Both the position numbers and the translations under genes were made by a program. A DNA stretch of 64,000 nucleotides from Saussurea involucrata (lineage: Eukaryota > Streptophyta > Magnoliopsida > Asterales > Asteraceae), in NCBI GenBank assembly GCA_033807775.1, contig CM066314.1, forward strand, positions 147,921,429-147,985,428, written 5' to 3'. The notes beneath the pieces were generated by a model that saw only the letters and a list, made by a program, of their open reading frames with translations, was not told where the DNA came from and searched no databases. Of this stretch, positions 42,748 to 53,936 are shown piece by piece. How positions within the stretch are numbered: the first letter of the stretch is position 1; the number at the start of each line of letters is the position of its first letter.

Positions 42748-45012
42748 ATGCCAAGGAAGACCCGAGGGGAGAAACTCGAACCGATCGATCCGGAGATTGA
42801 AAGAACCGCCCGTCGAATACGCCAAGAGACCAAAGCCCGAAGACATCTAAAGATGGGTGACGAAATGCCCGTCAATAGACCACCTGGTAACAACCCGCCC
42901 CCTCCTCCTCCGACGAGAGTTCCGATGCGGTCATTTGCCAATCCAAACATGGCAACCGCACGGGTAGGCATCCAACCGCCCGCCACTGCAGCGAATTACT
43001 TCGAGATCAAACCGAGCACCATCGTGATGGTGCAACAAAATCAATATGGAGGAGCACCGACCGAAGATCCTCGTGCACATATCCGTGCATTCGAGAGGAT
43101 TTGCAGCACCTTCAAGATTAATGGCATGAACGAGGATGCTGTCAAGTTAAGATTGTTCAACTTCTCACTCAAGGGGAGAGCTGAAATCTGGATAGAGAGT
43201 TTACCCGTGGATCAGATCACCACCTGGGCCGACCTGAAGGCCGCATTTCTTTAGAAATTCTTCCCCCCGGGAAGAACCGCTCAATTAATGGCTGACATCA
43301 CTCATTTTGCGCAATGGGAGCAAGAGACCTTATACGAAGCTTGGGAGCGTTACAAAGATATGATCAAGAAGTGCCCTCATCATGGGTTGCACGGATGGGT
43401 CATAATCCATACATTCTATAGTGGACTTCACCCACAGTTCAAAAACGATATCACTGCCGCATCGGGTGGAGCATTGATGGATAAAACTTATGAAGAAGCA
43501 TGCGAGCTGATCGAGAACTTGGCCGAACACAGCTTCTCTACTCCACGATCAGCTGTAAGAAGAGTCGCGAGCATTCAAGAATCGGATGAGCTGAAAGAAC
43601 TAAAGGCTCAACTAGCTTTTATCACGAACCACTTGAAGGGAGGTAATCCGGAAGCACCTGAACAAGTGCAATTTTTGCAAAACCGGAACAATCAACCGAG
43701 GAACGACCCGTTCTCCAATACATATAACGAAGGGTGGAAGAAACACCCCAATTTTTCATGGAGTCAACCCGGTCAACAACAAGGTAATTTTTCTAACTCT
43801 TCTAATTCTTCTCATACTAATAATGTGTACCGTCCTCCAGGTTTTAACCAAAGGAACGAAGGACAATCCGGGGAGAAGAAGCCGGGGCTGGAAGATATGA
43901 TGATGAAGTTCATGGCAAAGATGGACAACACAGTTGAAGGTTTGGCAAACACGGTGAGTACAGTCAAGGCGGCAACCGATCAAAACACCGCCTCCATTAA
44001 GATTCTCGAAAGGCAAGTGGGACAAATTTCCGAAGACTTACCAAACCGACCTCCCGGAACATTCCCGAGTATGACTGAAAGGAAGAACCGAGATGAATGT
44101 AATGCCATTTATCTGAGAAGTGGCAAGGAGCTGAATGGAGAGCCTACACGCGAACCGTCATCAAGGGAGACCGATCCTAAAGAGAAAGAGGTCGAGATTG
44201 TGGACATGGATGAGCTGGAAGCTGATGAAGATAGTGAGATGGAGGAAAACCCGAAAGATGAAGAGAACAAGAAGAGCGGAGAGACGAAGCCAAAGCAACC
44301 ACCGGTCAAGCCGGTGGTACCGAGAGTGCCGTATCCGAGCAGACTTAAATCGCATAAGGATGATGTTAATTTTTCTAAGTTTCTTGATATATTTAAAAAG
44401 TTGCATATTAACATTCCTTTTGCAGATGCTTTGGCACAAATGCCCTCATACGCGAAATTCATGAAGGAGATTCTATCCAAGAAGAGGGCGATCGATCACC
44501 AGTCCACCGTTGCACTTACTGAGGAGTGCAGCGCAATTATTCAGAACAAGCTTCCCCCGAAGCTTAAGGATCCAGGGAGTTTTTCGATCCCTATCCAAAT
44601 TGGGAGTTTTAATTTTGATAAGGTATTATGCGATTTGGGATCTAGTATCAACCTAATGCCTCTATCTGTTCTCAGGAAACTCGGCCTCGGGGAAGTGAAT
44701 CCGACAAACATGACCCTTCAGCTTGCGGATAGATCGCTCATATATCTGCATGGAGTGATAGAAGACATGCTGATCAAGGTTGACAAGCTCTACTTCCCTG
44801 TAGACTTTGTGGTGTTGGATATGGATGAAGATGAGAAGGTTCCATTGATATTGGGAAGATCATTCCTAGCCACGAGTAGAGCACTGATAGACATGGAAGA
44901 AGGAGAGATGACCTTGAGAGTTGGCGGCGAAAAGGTTATTTTCAAGATGTTCGAGAAGGTGAGAGGTCAAGTTGAAGAGGAGCCGAGCGATAAGGAAAAG
45001 CTTAAGGAGTGA
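42748..45012 (+). pseudogene. Element F gag-protease
   Basis: Starts MPRKTRGEKLEPIDPEIERT after the primer site. One continuous frame of about 755 codons with a single in-frame TAG at 43252-43254, after WADLKAAFL. Order: Athila gag core (ANYFEIKPSTIVMVQQNQYG, LRLFNFSLKGRAEIW, EAWERYKDMIKKCPHHG), low-complexity Asn/Ser region, ERQVGQISEDLPNRPPGTFP, acidic Glu-rich linker, then protease (LCDLGSSINLMPLSVLRKLG with catalytic Asp, and VPLILGRSFLATSRALIDM). The ORF ends shortly after the protease. No RT follows. Confidence 0.92.
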
Positions 45013-45146
45013 TCGGAAGGAAAGTCGAGCCACGACCGAAACCACGGCGCTGGGTGGGAGGCAACCCACCAAGGTTTGCGTTTTCTTCATTTTCTGCATT
45101 TGGTGTGTTAAAAAAAATATCGAACAAAGACATACGCGACTTGTCC

Positions 45147-45164
45147 CGCGACTTGCAAGTCGCG
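45147..45164. repeat. 18-bp perfect palindrome in element F
   Basis: CGCGACTTGCAAGTCGCG. Near-copies occur in both F LTRs (about 41517 and 47592). Confidence 0.85.
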
Positions 45165-45416
45165 TGGAAAGCCGCGGGGCTCTCTGTCGGGTTTTTCCAT
45201 TTCTTGCTTTGTGTGTTCGTTTGCTTTGTTTTCTTTCGTCTTTGCTTTGTTTCGTTTGTTTTTGCACTCCTCCCTCTCCCTTTTCCCCGATGTCTCTGAT
45301 TGGCGCTCGAATCTTACAAGAGAATCCCCTCCGCCCGGGCAAACAGGTACGTTCTAACTCTGTAGGTAACGAGTGGTGTATGATGTTATGTTCCTTAGTA
45401 GTTAAACGAGATGCAA

Positions 45417-45555
45417 CAAACCTAAGTTTCACTTAGGTTTGGGGTGCCTCACTTTTAACGTCTACACACTCACTTTTATCCCTGTGCAAACCTCGGTTTC
45501 ACCGAGGTTTGGGGTTGGTTTTGTTTTGACAAACCTAGGCCACGGCCTAGGTTTG
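45417..45555 (+). other. Three hairpins with G-rich tails (element F)
   Basis: Three 10-bp stems sharing the outer CAAACCT and AGGTTTG. Stem 1 arm CAAACCTAAG, loop TTTCA (45417-45441); stem 2 arm CAAACCTCGG, loop TTTCA (45487-45511); stem 3 arm CAAACCTAGG, loop CCACGG (45530-45555). The inner three pairs differ in all three but stay complementary. Each is followed by GGGGT. Confidence 0.85.
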
Positions 45556-45683
45556 GGGTCGCCAGAGTTTAATGAGAATAGCTCTTTGATGCTTGTGCTT
45601 AATGTTATGTCTTGCCTGTCTATTACCTGTAATAACCGCACAACTACACTTATCTCATTTCGTGTCGCCTGAACCGACACTTT

Positions 45684-45720
45684 CACATTGAGGACAATGT
45701 GTGGGTAAGGTTTGGGGTTG
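45684..45720 (+). other. Fourth hairpin plus PPT-like tail (element F)
   Basis: 7-bp stem (arms CACATTG and CAATGTG), loop AGGA at 45684-45701, followed by TAAGGTTTGGGGTTG, which matches the true polypurine tract of F. Confidence 0.8.
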
Positions 45721-46181
45721 CCCAATCGGGCCCACGTTATGCACGTAGATTTCCTGCACTTCTGAGTACCTAGATCACTTTAGCTAAAATTTTTGTTTTG
45801 AGTGATTGAGACCGACCATTGTGGGAAGAATCTTGTGATAGTGACGTGACCATTAGGGAAGGACCGGGAAAGGACATGACTAGGGACATTAGTGGAGACC
45901 ACCCAATAGCGAGTTTTGAGCCTAAAAGACGTCTTTCACTTCGAGAGATTCATACACTTAATTCTTATACACTTTTTCGAATTCCTTGTCGTGAATATAG
46001 AATGATCTCGCTATATTATTGCATTGAGTAGCAAAGACGGCCATCGGGATAATGGGTAAGGGTATAGTAGACCAAATCGTGTGGACCTTAAGATGTGATT
46101 CCAGGCAATGTGTGCTTTGTTTTAACCTGCTTTAGCTATCGTACCCTTTTCACCCATCTGTGTGCAACCATAGCCTCCTTT

Positions 46182-46370
46182 TTTTTGGATAAGGTTCATC
46201 TAGGCTTTGCCTAGACTACATCCTTGGAAATTTGAAAACAAACAAACAAAGCGGCCGTCTGAGACTAAGCCTGACCACAAAATACTGACGCCTGGGCTCG
46301 AACCCGGGGTGGATGGGATATTCCATCACATCCCCCAAGCCCTTGCCACCACGCCACCACCCTTGTGGTT
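46182..46370 (-). mobile_element. tRNA-derived SINE
   Basis: On the minus strand the element starts at 46370 and contains an A-box-like TGGCGTGGTGGCAAGG (46341-46356) and a B box GGTTCGAGCCC (46294-46304), with the spacing of a polymerase III promoter, and ends in an A-rich tail. It is flanked by a 15-bp direct repeat AACCATAGCCTCCTT at 46166-46180 and 46371-46385. It has no tRNA fold and carries a non-tRNA body, so it is a SINE rather than a tRNA gene. Confidence 0.85.
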
Positions 46371-47277
46371 AACCATAGCCTCCTTTGTAGCCATACACTC
46401 ACATTTTCATTTCAGACCCACCTTTAAACCCGAGCCAATAGCCTTAGCCAACCCTTATCCGAAAGTGTGTCAATCTGAGCGGTAATGAACTGAAGAAGCT
46501 ATAGCGGAAAACAAATAGTCAAGGCCAGTCATATGAGTAAAACTGGGTCAGTTTAACCCAAGAAGTTAGAAAAGAGGGCCAATGATGCCCCAAGCAAATA
46601 AAGTGGACCAATGAAGTCCCAAAAAAAAAACAGTTAGTTTAGATTTTATCTACAGCAGAAGATAAGAGAGTCAAAGTGACCCCGATAGTGACAAAAGGGC
46701 CAAGTGATAAGTTAGAATGTGATAAAGTTTAGAACAGTTAATGTTTGACACACCGAGGATCGTTGTTCCCGTTTACCCTTCATTTCTTTGCCATAACCTT
46801 AGCCCCGTTACAACCCGTGTAAAGACCTGGATGATCTTCTGGAAACGTGATTACAGTATGCGACCACCTTTACTGATATTCCCTGTCTTGCTACTTGATT
46901 CCTTTCTGAGATCAATTTTTGGACATTAGTGCGTCTTTCATTAGAGTTGTCATGTAATATTTGAGTATTCTTGTACATAACTTCCCATACATGTGCGATA
47001 ACCTAGGTTCGAGTGCAAAGAGAGTATCCCGTGAGGTAGGGTCGAGGCGAAATGTCTTCCCTAGTATGTTTGGACCTAGTACGACCCTAATGTAATCGAA
47101 GCAGTCACGAGTTTAACCTACAATGGAAGGTCATAGATCAAACGGAATAGGAATGAGGCGAGAGTGAGATAGGCATTCACGGGTATGGGAAATCACCGTT
47201 GCATCACATGGGCCCAATTGGGAGTTGTGCAGCTTTTATTTCACTAAGATGTGCTTTTACTCTATTTTATCGCTAAT

Positions 47278-47313
47278 TTGCTTGGGGACTAGCAACGCTC
47301 GGTTTGGGGTTGT
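47278..47313 (+). other. Element F pre-PPT hairpin and polypurine tract
   Basis: Stem arms TTGCTTG and CTAGCAA (one mismatch) with GGGA loop at 47278-47295, then GGTTTGGGGTTG up to the 3' LTR. Confidence 0.75.
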
Positions 47314-48661
47314 TGATAACGCCACCTTTTGGCGTTATTTTCGGTTCTCAAACCAATGAGATTGACTTGTATTTAAGTAAAGAAGCGGAATTTTATGGTT
47401 TATTTAGTGGAATGTGCAGGTTCTTTAACAGGTGGTAATCTTCAAGAAAAGAAGCTTAAAAGAGCCCAAAAAGAACCAAAACGAAGCCCAACGGAAGCCT
47501 GAGATCCAAGCCCAAGACCCGCGACTGAACCAAGACCCGAACCGTGAACCAGAAACCGACCAGAAGCATTCTGAAGACCGGGCGACTTGCCACGCGACTT
47601 GCAAGTCGTGTGACAAGTCGCGTAACCCTCTGTTGTGTGACTTTCAGCTATGTTATTCCGGGTTTAGGTCATTATTCGATATCGAGTTTTCGGGACACGA
47701 CGGCAGCAGCTTAGGGGGCGATTTTGGGAGACATTCCACGCCTTTTGGAGCCACAATAGAGGAGAGATCGAGGAGGAAGTCACGACGCGAAGCGAATTAG
47801 AGCCGAGAGAAGGAAGTTCACTATTACGTTTATTTCGTTCAAAATCATTATGTTTACATTCATCGTTTCCATACTTTCTCTTGCGTTTGTATCCACCACC
47901 GACATGAACTAATCTTTTCATGTTGGGGGTTGGAATGAATTTGGTTTTTAGCGTATAAACATGTGACTCGAGACTTTCATCAGTTTTTCCCTGTTTAATG
48001 AAGCATGTGATTTTGTTCTTAATGCTTGTGTGAATCTGGCCAATTTACATTTGATTTGTTGTTAGCAATTAAGTTCGATAGAATTGATTGTTACTTAGAA
48101 CTAGGAATTGCATGCCTAAGGTGAGAAATTGGTGATAGAGATATACCAAGTAAGCCTTAGTCCTAATTGAACCATTTAGGTTGAGATCGAGAGATAAAAT
48201 CTATACGTTCGAAATAAATCTTGCGCTTAATGTGTTTTGAAATCCATAGGTCGAGATCGAGAGATAAAACCTGTCCTTTTTCAAAATAAAACCCGTTGTT
48301 GCTCGAGAGAGAACAACGGTGATTTTAGAGATTGGGTATTCATTAAGGGGATTAACTGGTAATCGTTAGAAGTCGAGTGTTCGTACGTGAAAACCTTAAG
48401 ATTTCCAACCCTCAACTGTTTTCTCTATCTGAAGTTTCCTAAGTTATTTGTTGTTCCGTTTGTGATTTTCTTATTGCGATTAATTAGTTTAATACCAACC
48501 ATCTCTAAATTTCGACAGTTCAGTTAATAGTGATAATAGTAATTGTGATACTTAGTTCCTAGTTCCCGTGGATTCGATACTCGTACTTACCGTACGTTAT
48601 TACTTGATTTCGACACCGTACACTTGCGGTTAGATTTAGGGGGGTGATAACCCGCCTATCA
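47314..48661 (+). repeat. Element F 3' LTR
   Basis: 1348 bp, same ends as the 5' LTR; followed by the duplication AGTAC. Confidence 0.93.
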
Positions 48662-50610
48662 AGTACCCATTTAAGATAGGATTCCAATGGCCATATTCGC
48701 CTTTAGCCAAGGCGTTTATGTGCGAGTTTGACCTGTCGCCGGGGTAGTTAATGCCCCAATTTTGGCGTGTTATCCAGGTCATCGAGCAACTTACCTCGAA
48801 TTGGGAGTCGCTGATGAATGTGAACGATATCTTGACGACTTACCAGGTCAAGATGGATACGTACCGTCGCTACAGCTTGATCGTACCTTGGTTCTGAAAA
48901 TCGCGGTCAACGATCGCAAATGGAAGACCAGGTACGCATTCGTGCGGGTAACGACGTTGGACCCCGGGAGTGAATGGATTAGGTTCGGCTGGAACATGGC
49001 GGGTGAGTTTTTAGCTTTGGTCGAGCATTTTTTATTACCTTTATTGCTTTGTTTCTTAACTAATCTCCTTTCTCTATGTTTTCAGACATTAAGTTTTCAG
49101 ACGTGAAGCCCAACGACGAATCCAAGGCAAAGATCGAGAAGTTTCTGGAGATCAGTACCGACGACCGATCTTTCGTCGCTCGACATCTGACAGACGAGAA
49201 CGATTTGGTCTTCTTGGGCGAGAATCGTCAGGAGAGACGAGAGAAAGAGGAGGAGGAAGAGAAGACAAAGGAGGAAGAAGATAAAGAGGAGTCGAGAGAA
49301 GAAGAAGGGGTAGAGATGACTGGTAAGTGTACCCTACTCTGCTCGACATACCCTTTCCATTATTTCAGTTGCTTAATCGTTCTTCTTTTCTTGCTTTACA
49401 GGAGAATCCAATGTTAAGCCGTCGTCTGTGATGGCCAAGAGGGCGGCTCAAGCTGAAATGGCTCGCAAGGCGAGAGAAAAGAGGAAGGAGGCCCCGACAA
49501 GTGGGTCAGGGGTCTTGAAGAGGACGAAGATGTCAGTCCCGACGGAACCATATTCGAAGACGGGCGGTTCGTCGAGAGTCATCACGTCTGAGAAGGTGAA
49601 GGTGTCCATCACATCAGCTAGGAAGACGAGGACGTCTTCTGATGCTATCGACGCAACACCTGTCAGTTCTGCACCTCCGGCGGAAACGGCGATGTCCCCT
49701 ACTGCCACGTCGACCCCTTCGTCGACCGACAAGGGCAAGAGCCCTAAGACGGGAGAGGATGAGGTCTTGACGGTCAACTTTACGTTGCTGTCAGACTTCA
49801 TGGCAGATAACGTCCTAGACGGGACGAGGTTGTTTCCCCATCTGGGGAAATACTAGCTCCCCTCTTTCAAGGAGCACTTTCGGGGAGTCTCAGTCAAAGA
49901 GACGGGGTCCCATATTTCCGGACTGGCGTTCATGGTAAGTCTCTCTTTCAAGACTTGTTTTATTTTGTCGTTGTTAACTTTGTCGTGTGTTTACTAACAT
50001 ATTCCTTTATGTTTTATAGGCGTTTCAGTCCTCTCTGGCTCTGCACGCCGAAATGGCAAAAATAGAAGGTTTAGTGTCATCTGCTCTCGTCAGGGAGAAC
50101 ACGGCTTTGGACAGGGAGAATTCGGCTCTGGAGCGTGCCGAGGCTATGTCCATACGTCTCGACGATGCCCTGAATGAATTGGAGGCTGTCGGACGTGCGA
50201 AGGATGAGGAGAACCACCGCTTGAAGCAGTCCTTGTCTTTGATCGCCGACCAAAGGGAGGAGCTGGATAGGACTAAGGAATCCTTGGTTGTGAATGAAAA
50301 AGAAGCTGAGGATTCCAAGTCTAGGGTGGCGGAGCTGAAAAAGGAGGTGAAGGAGCTGAAGGATGAGGCGACATCCGTCTTTGCTCTTGCCCGACTGACC
50401 GCACAGGCGGCAATCATGAGGCGACATCTGTCGGGGAAGAATCCTCTTGCCTCGGCGTCGGAGGAGCTTGCCTTCTACCTGAGGGAGGTCGGATCTGAAA
50501 GAGACCTCGACTCAGATGATAAGAAGGAGGTCGAGGAGGAGGAGATCGAAGAGGGTTCTAAGGGCGAAGCCTCCGGCAAGGATGCGACTGACGATCCTCC
50601 TCAGACTTAG

Positions 50611-51192
50611 AAAATTTTAGTTTTTTGTTTTTAATCGTTTGACCGTTGGTGGTCGAGCCATTTGGATGTAACTGATCGAACATTCAATGAATGAAACTTA
50701 CATTTCTTTGAACTTGTGTCTTATACATTTCGTGAACAATATCAACTGTGAAATTCACTAAGTATAAAATGATCAAGAAGTCGTGCGACCTAGGCATCCA
50801 TTGTAATACAACGATTAGAACATAAGTAAACCGTGTAAGAAAACATTGGTACATGCGATCAAAGCATTCATTCAGAACTTGAAATTCTTCTAAGTTAAAG
50901 AACTTAGATCGTGGGGTCGTTAGACCTTATGATCGAGCAATTAAATCGTACAATAAACATGAATCACGCGTCCCTGCGATAAGGTGATCAAGTCATACGG
51001 TAGACCCGATTGCTTTTGTCGTGCGATCCTACGAGGGTATACTGAAGTCGTACGATAAATTTAGTAACCTATGTCGTGCGATCCTGCGATAAAACAAGGT
51101 CAGAGGTTGGTCGTTGGCGAGCCAACGACCCTCCGATGCTTACGTCAGTAGTCATCGTGATGAATAAAAAATCTTATAAAAAAGTAGGGGTT
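50611..51192. other. Element E spacer between aORF and pol
   Basis: Non-coding. The plus-strand aORF and minus-strand pol converge here. Rich in 'gtcgtgcgatc' words as in B. Confidence 0.6.
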
Positions 51193-53936
51193 TTAGAAGA
51201 AATACCTTTTTAAATGTGTTGCATTCCAGCTACGTGGGACATCTCGACCGTCGAGGGTTTGGAGCCGATAGGCACCTTTACCCACGACTTCGGAGATGCG
51301 ATAAGGACCTTCCCACTTGGTGGAAAGCTTACATGCATTGAGCTCTTGAGTGTTTTGGAACACTCGTCGTAGGACGTAGTCTCCTTCTTGAAAGACTTTA
51401 GCTTTGACATTCTTATTGAAATGTCGTTCGATCGCTTGCTTTTGCGATGCCATTCTGATCAATGCTGATTCTCTAAGCTTTTCAAGGGCGTCGAGGTCAT
51501 AACTTAAATCAACCAGGTTATGGTCGACGGAAGTATGACTCGAGGTTGGGAGCTGGACCTCGACCGGTAAGACTGCTTCGCAACCCTAGACCAGAGAGAA
51601 AGGGGTTTGTCCTGTGGACGTGCGAGGCATCATGCGATTCGCCCACAGGACTGAAGGAAGTTCTTTGGCCCACTTTCCTTTGGCAACTTTTAACATTTTC
51701 TTGATCGAAGCAATAATGGTCTTATTGCCCGACTCAGCAAGTCCATTTGCCTGGGGATATCTGGGGGTCGAGGTCGTCAGCTTGATATTGCAATCTTCAC
51801 AGAACTGTCGAGTCATGTTGCTTATGAACTGGGATCCATTGCCGCAGACAATTTCAGATGGAATCCCAAACCTGCATATGATGTTAGTCTGGATAAAAGA
51901 GATGACCTCCTTATCCTGAACTTGGGAAAAGGCGGCTGCTTCTACCCACTTAGAAAAATAATCCGTAAGTACAAGAAGAAATACCTTTTGCCCTGGGGCA
52001 GGTGGTAGCTTGCCGACAATATCCATCCCCCATCTCATGAAGGGCCATGGGATAAGTGTCGAATGTAAAGGTTCAGAAGGTTTATGGGACGAACCTGAAT
52101 GTCATTGGCAGGGATCACAGTTCTGAACATACGTAACGGTGTCTTGTCGCAGTGTTGGCCAAAAATAACCTTGTCGAGAGATACGATTGGCCAAACTGCG
52201 ACCACCTGAGTGATAGCCACAGTCTCCATCGTGCATCTCTTGAAGGATTTTTTGAACTTGGCTTTTGTTGACGGTGCACCTCAGGTTCAAGCCTGTCGAT
52301 GATCGTCGATAGAGCCTATCTCCGATCATGACATACCGGGATGCCTTGAATCTGATCTTCCGAGCTTCCATCTTATCTTCTGGGAGTTGGTCTTGCATAA
52401 GGAAATTTCGGATGTCGCACGACCAATCATCTTCTTGGTCTTCTATCTGGACGACATCGTTATTTTCGAGGGACGATGTCGCCAGATGGATCATGGGAAT
52501 ACTGTCGAATATTGGCTCGACCAGAGAGGACCCAAGGTTTGCTAAAGCGTCGGCTTGAGTGTTCTGGTCCCTTGGAATCTGTTCAATAGAAAAAGATTTA
52601 AACTTTTCGGATTTTTCTTTTGCTACCTTTAGGTACGCTGTCATCTTTGAATCTTTGGCCGCAAATTCTCCATTCATCTGGTTCACAACCAGGAGAGAAT
52701 CGCTTCTGACATGTAGCGCGGTTGCCCCCGAGTCGTGGTCCATATTCATTCCCGCGATCAGGGCTTCATACTCGGCTTCGTTGTTGGTGGTTTTGAAGTC
52801 GCATCACACGGAATACACCATCTTGCCCCCCTGTGGCGACTTTAAGACGACGCCTAGTCCCGAACCTCTAGTGTTGGACGATCCATCGACATACATAGTC
52901 CTAGGCACGTCGTCATGAGTCACCACAGTTGACACTTCGAGCTCTGCTTCTTTCTCCAATTCAGGGCTGAAATCAGCAATGAAATCTGCTAAGGCTTGCG
53001 ATTCGATCGCGGTCCTGGGCTTAAAATCGATGTCGTAACTACTGAGATATATGCTCCATTTTGCTAAACGACCTGTCAACTCAGGTTTCCTCAAGACAGA
53101 CTTAAGAGGAAAGTTAGTCACGACAGTAATAGGATGCGATTCAAAGTAATGTCGCAATTTTTTAGCAGCTGTGACTAGCGATAAAAGCAATTTTTCCATA
53201 GAGGATTACCTGGTTTCTGCGTCCAAGAGAGATTTACTTACATAGTAGATCGACAGTTGTTGTTTTTCATATTCTCGTGTCAGGACGACACTTACTGCAT
53301 TAGGACTAACAGCCAAATATAGCTGCAAGACCTCGTGATCGTGAGGCTTTGACAGCAGAGGAGGCGACGCCATGTACTCCTTTAATTTTTGCAGTACTTG
53401 CTCATGATCGTCGGTCCAGTCGAAGCCTTTATTTTTCCTGAGGACATTGTAAAATAGATGGCATTTATCTGAGGATCGAGAGATAAACCTGTTCAAAGCT
53501 GCCACCCGACCAGTGAGCCTTTGGACTTCTTTGAAGTTTCTTGGATATTTGATCTCGATAATAGCTTTGATCTGGTCGGGGTTGGCCTCGATTCCTCGTC
53601 GAGTGACCATGTAACCCAAGAATTTCGCGGCACTGACACCAAAGGAGCACTTCGTCGGGTTGAGCTTCATGCTATATTTTCGAAGGATGTCAAACGACTA
53701 CCTCAAATGCTCGACGCGGTCGACTACTTGCTTCGACTTGACGGGCATGTCGTCGATATACACCTCTATCGTGTCGCCAAGATGATCTTTGAACATTTTA
53801 TTCACCAGGAGCTGGTAGGTAGAACCTGCATTTTTAGTCTGAAAGGCATAACTTTATAACAGTAAATACCTCGATCTGTCATGAATGCAGTCTTTTCTTG
53901 GTCCTCGATGTGCATCAGGATCTGATTGTATCCAGA
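51193..53936 (-). pseudogene. Element E pol (RT end, RNase H, second RNase H, integrase)
   Basis: Read on the minus strand in one continuous frame from inside reverse transcriptase: SGYNQILMHIEDQ at the truncated start, catalytic YIDDMPVKS, LNPTKCSFGV, gypsy RNase H region, then a second RNase H (MYVDGSSNTRGSGLG, NEAEYEAL, DALANLGS) typical of Tat elements, integrase zinc domain (MHDGDCGYHSGG, CDPCQ), integrase core (GMDIVGKLP, first Asp; CGNGSQF where GDNGxQF is usual, so the second catalytic Asp appears replaced; NGLAESGNKTI with Glu) and the C-terminal KWEGPYRISEVVGKGAYR. In-frame stops lie near 53203, 52801, 52099 and 51583. No frameshift. Non-functional. Confidence 0.88.

Larger units (their letters stand above)
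45013..47313 (+). other. Element F 3' non-coding region
   Basis: No gene in 2.3 kb. It holds an 18-bp palindrome (45147-45164), three covarying hairpins (45417-45555), a fourth hairpin with PPT-like tail (45684-45720), a SINE (46182-46370), and the true hairpin and polypurine tract (47278-47313). Confidence 0.8.
41241..48661 (+). mobile_element. Athila-like element F, gag-protease only
   Basis: Bounded by AGTAC at 41236-41240 and 48662-48666. LTRs of 1348 bp each (41241-42588, 47314-48661) differ by about 20-30 substitutions by eye. A tRNA-Asp type primer site, gag-protease, 2.3 kb of non-coding sequence and a polypurine tract are present; reverse transcriptase, RNase H and integrase are completely absent. 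It would depend on an autonomous partner. Inserted in exon 1 of the E aORF. Confidence 0.93.
40998..50610 (+). pseudogene. Element E antisense extra ORF (Transposase_28-like), four exons
   Basis: Exon 1 begins at 40998 (MRRKSIARKPKKNWDIWGFS), is split by element F after VVIYEY at 41240, and resumes at 48667 with PFKIGFQWPYSPLAKAFMCE, ending at 49002. Introns with GT..AG ends run 49003-49085, 49323-49402 and 49935-50019. Exon 2 is acidic and Lys/Glu-rich, exon 3 Ser/Thr-rich then FTLLSDFMADNVLDGTRLFP, exon 4 (50020-50610) a coiled coil with an acidic tail. The N-terminal part resembles the gypsy-type 'Transposase_28' domain of plant Tat aORFs. It is broken by a TAG after CEFDLSPG, a 19-bp deletion near 48880 (compared with copy J) and a TAG near 49853. 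Function unknown. Confidence 0.8.
39782..53936 (-). mobile_element. Tat-lineage gypsy element E, truncated
   Basis: A minus-strand element with 3' LTR at the left, an antisense spliced extra ORF (aORF) on the plus strand, and pol on the minus strand. It stops inside reverse transcriptase at about 53936, where an inverted aORF copy (J) begins. Its 5' LTR, gag and protease are absent. It is interrupted by element F at 41241-48661. Tat elements are known to carry antisense extra ORFs between pol and the 3' LTR, and to have a second RNase H, both seen here. Confidence 0.85.

Noticed and set aside
46290..46360. Possible tRNA gene (B box GGTTCGAGCCC)
   Set aside because: No cloverleaf, extra body sequence and flanking 15-bp duplication; it is a SINE.
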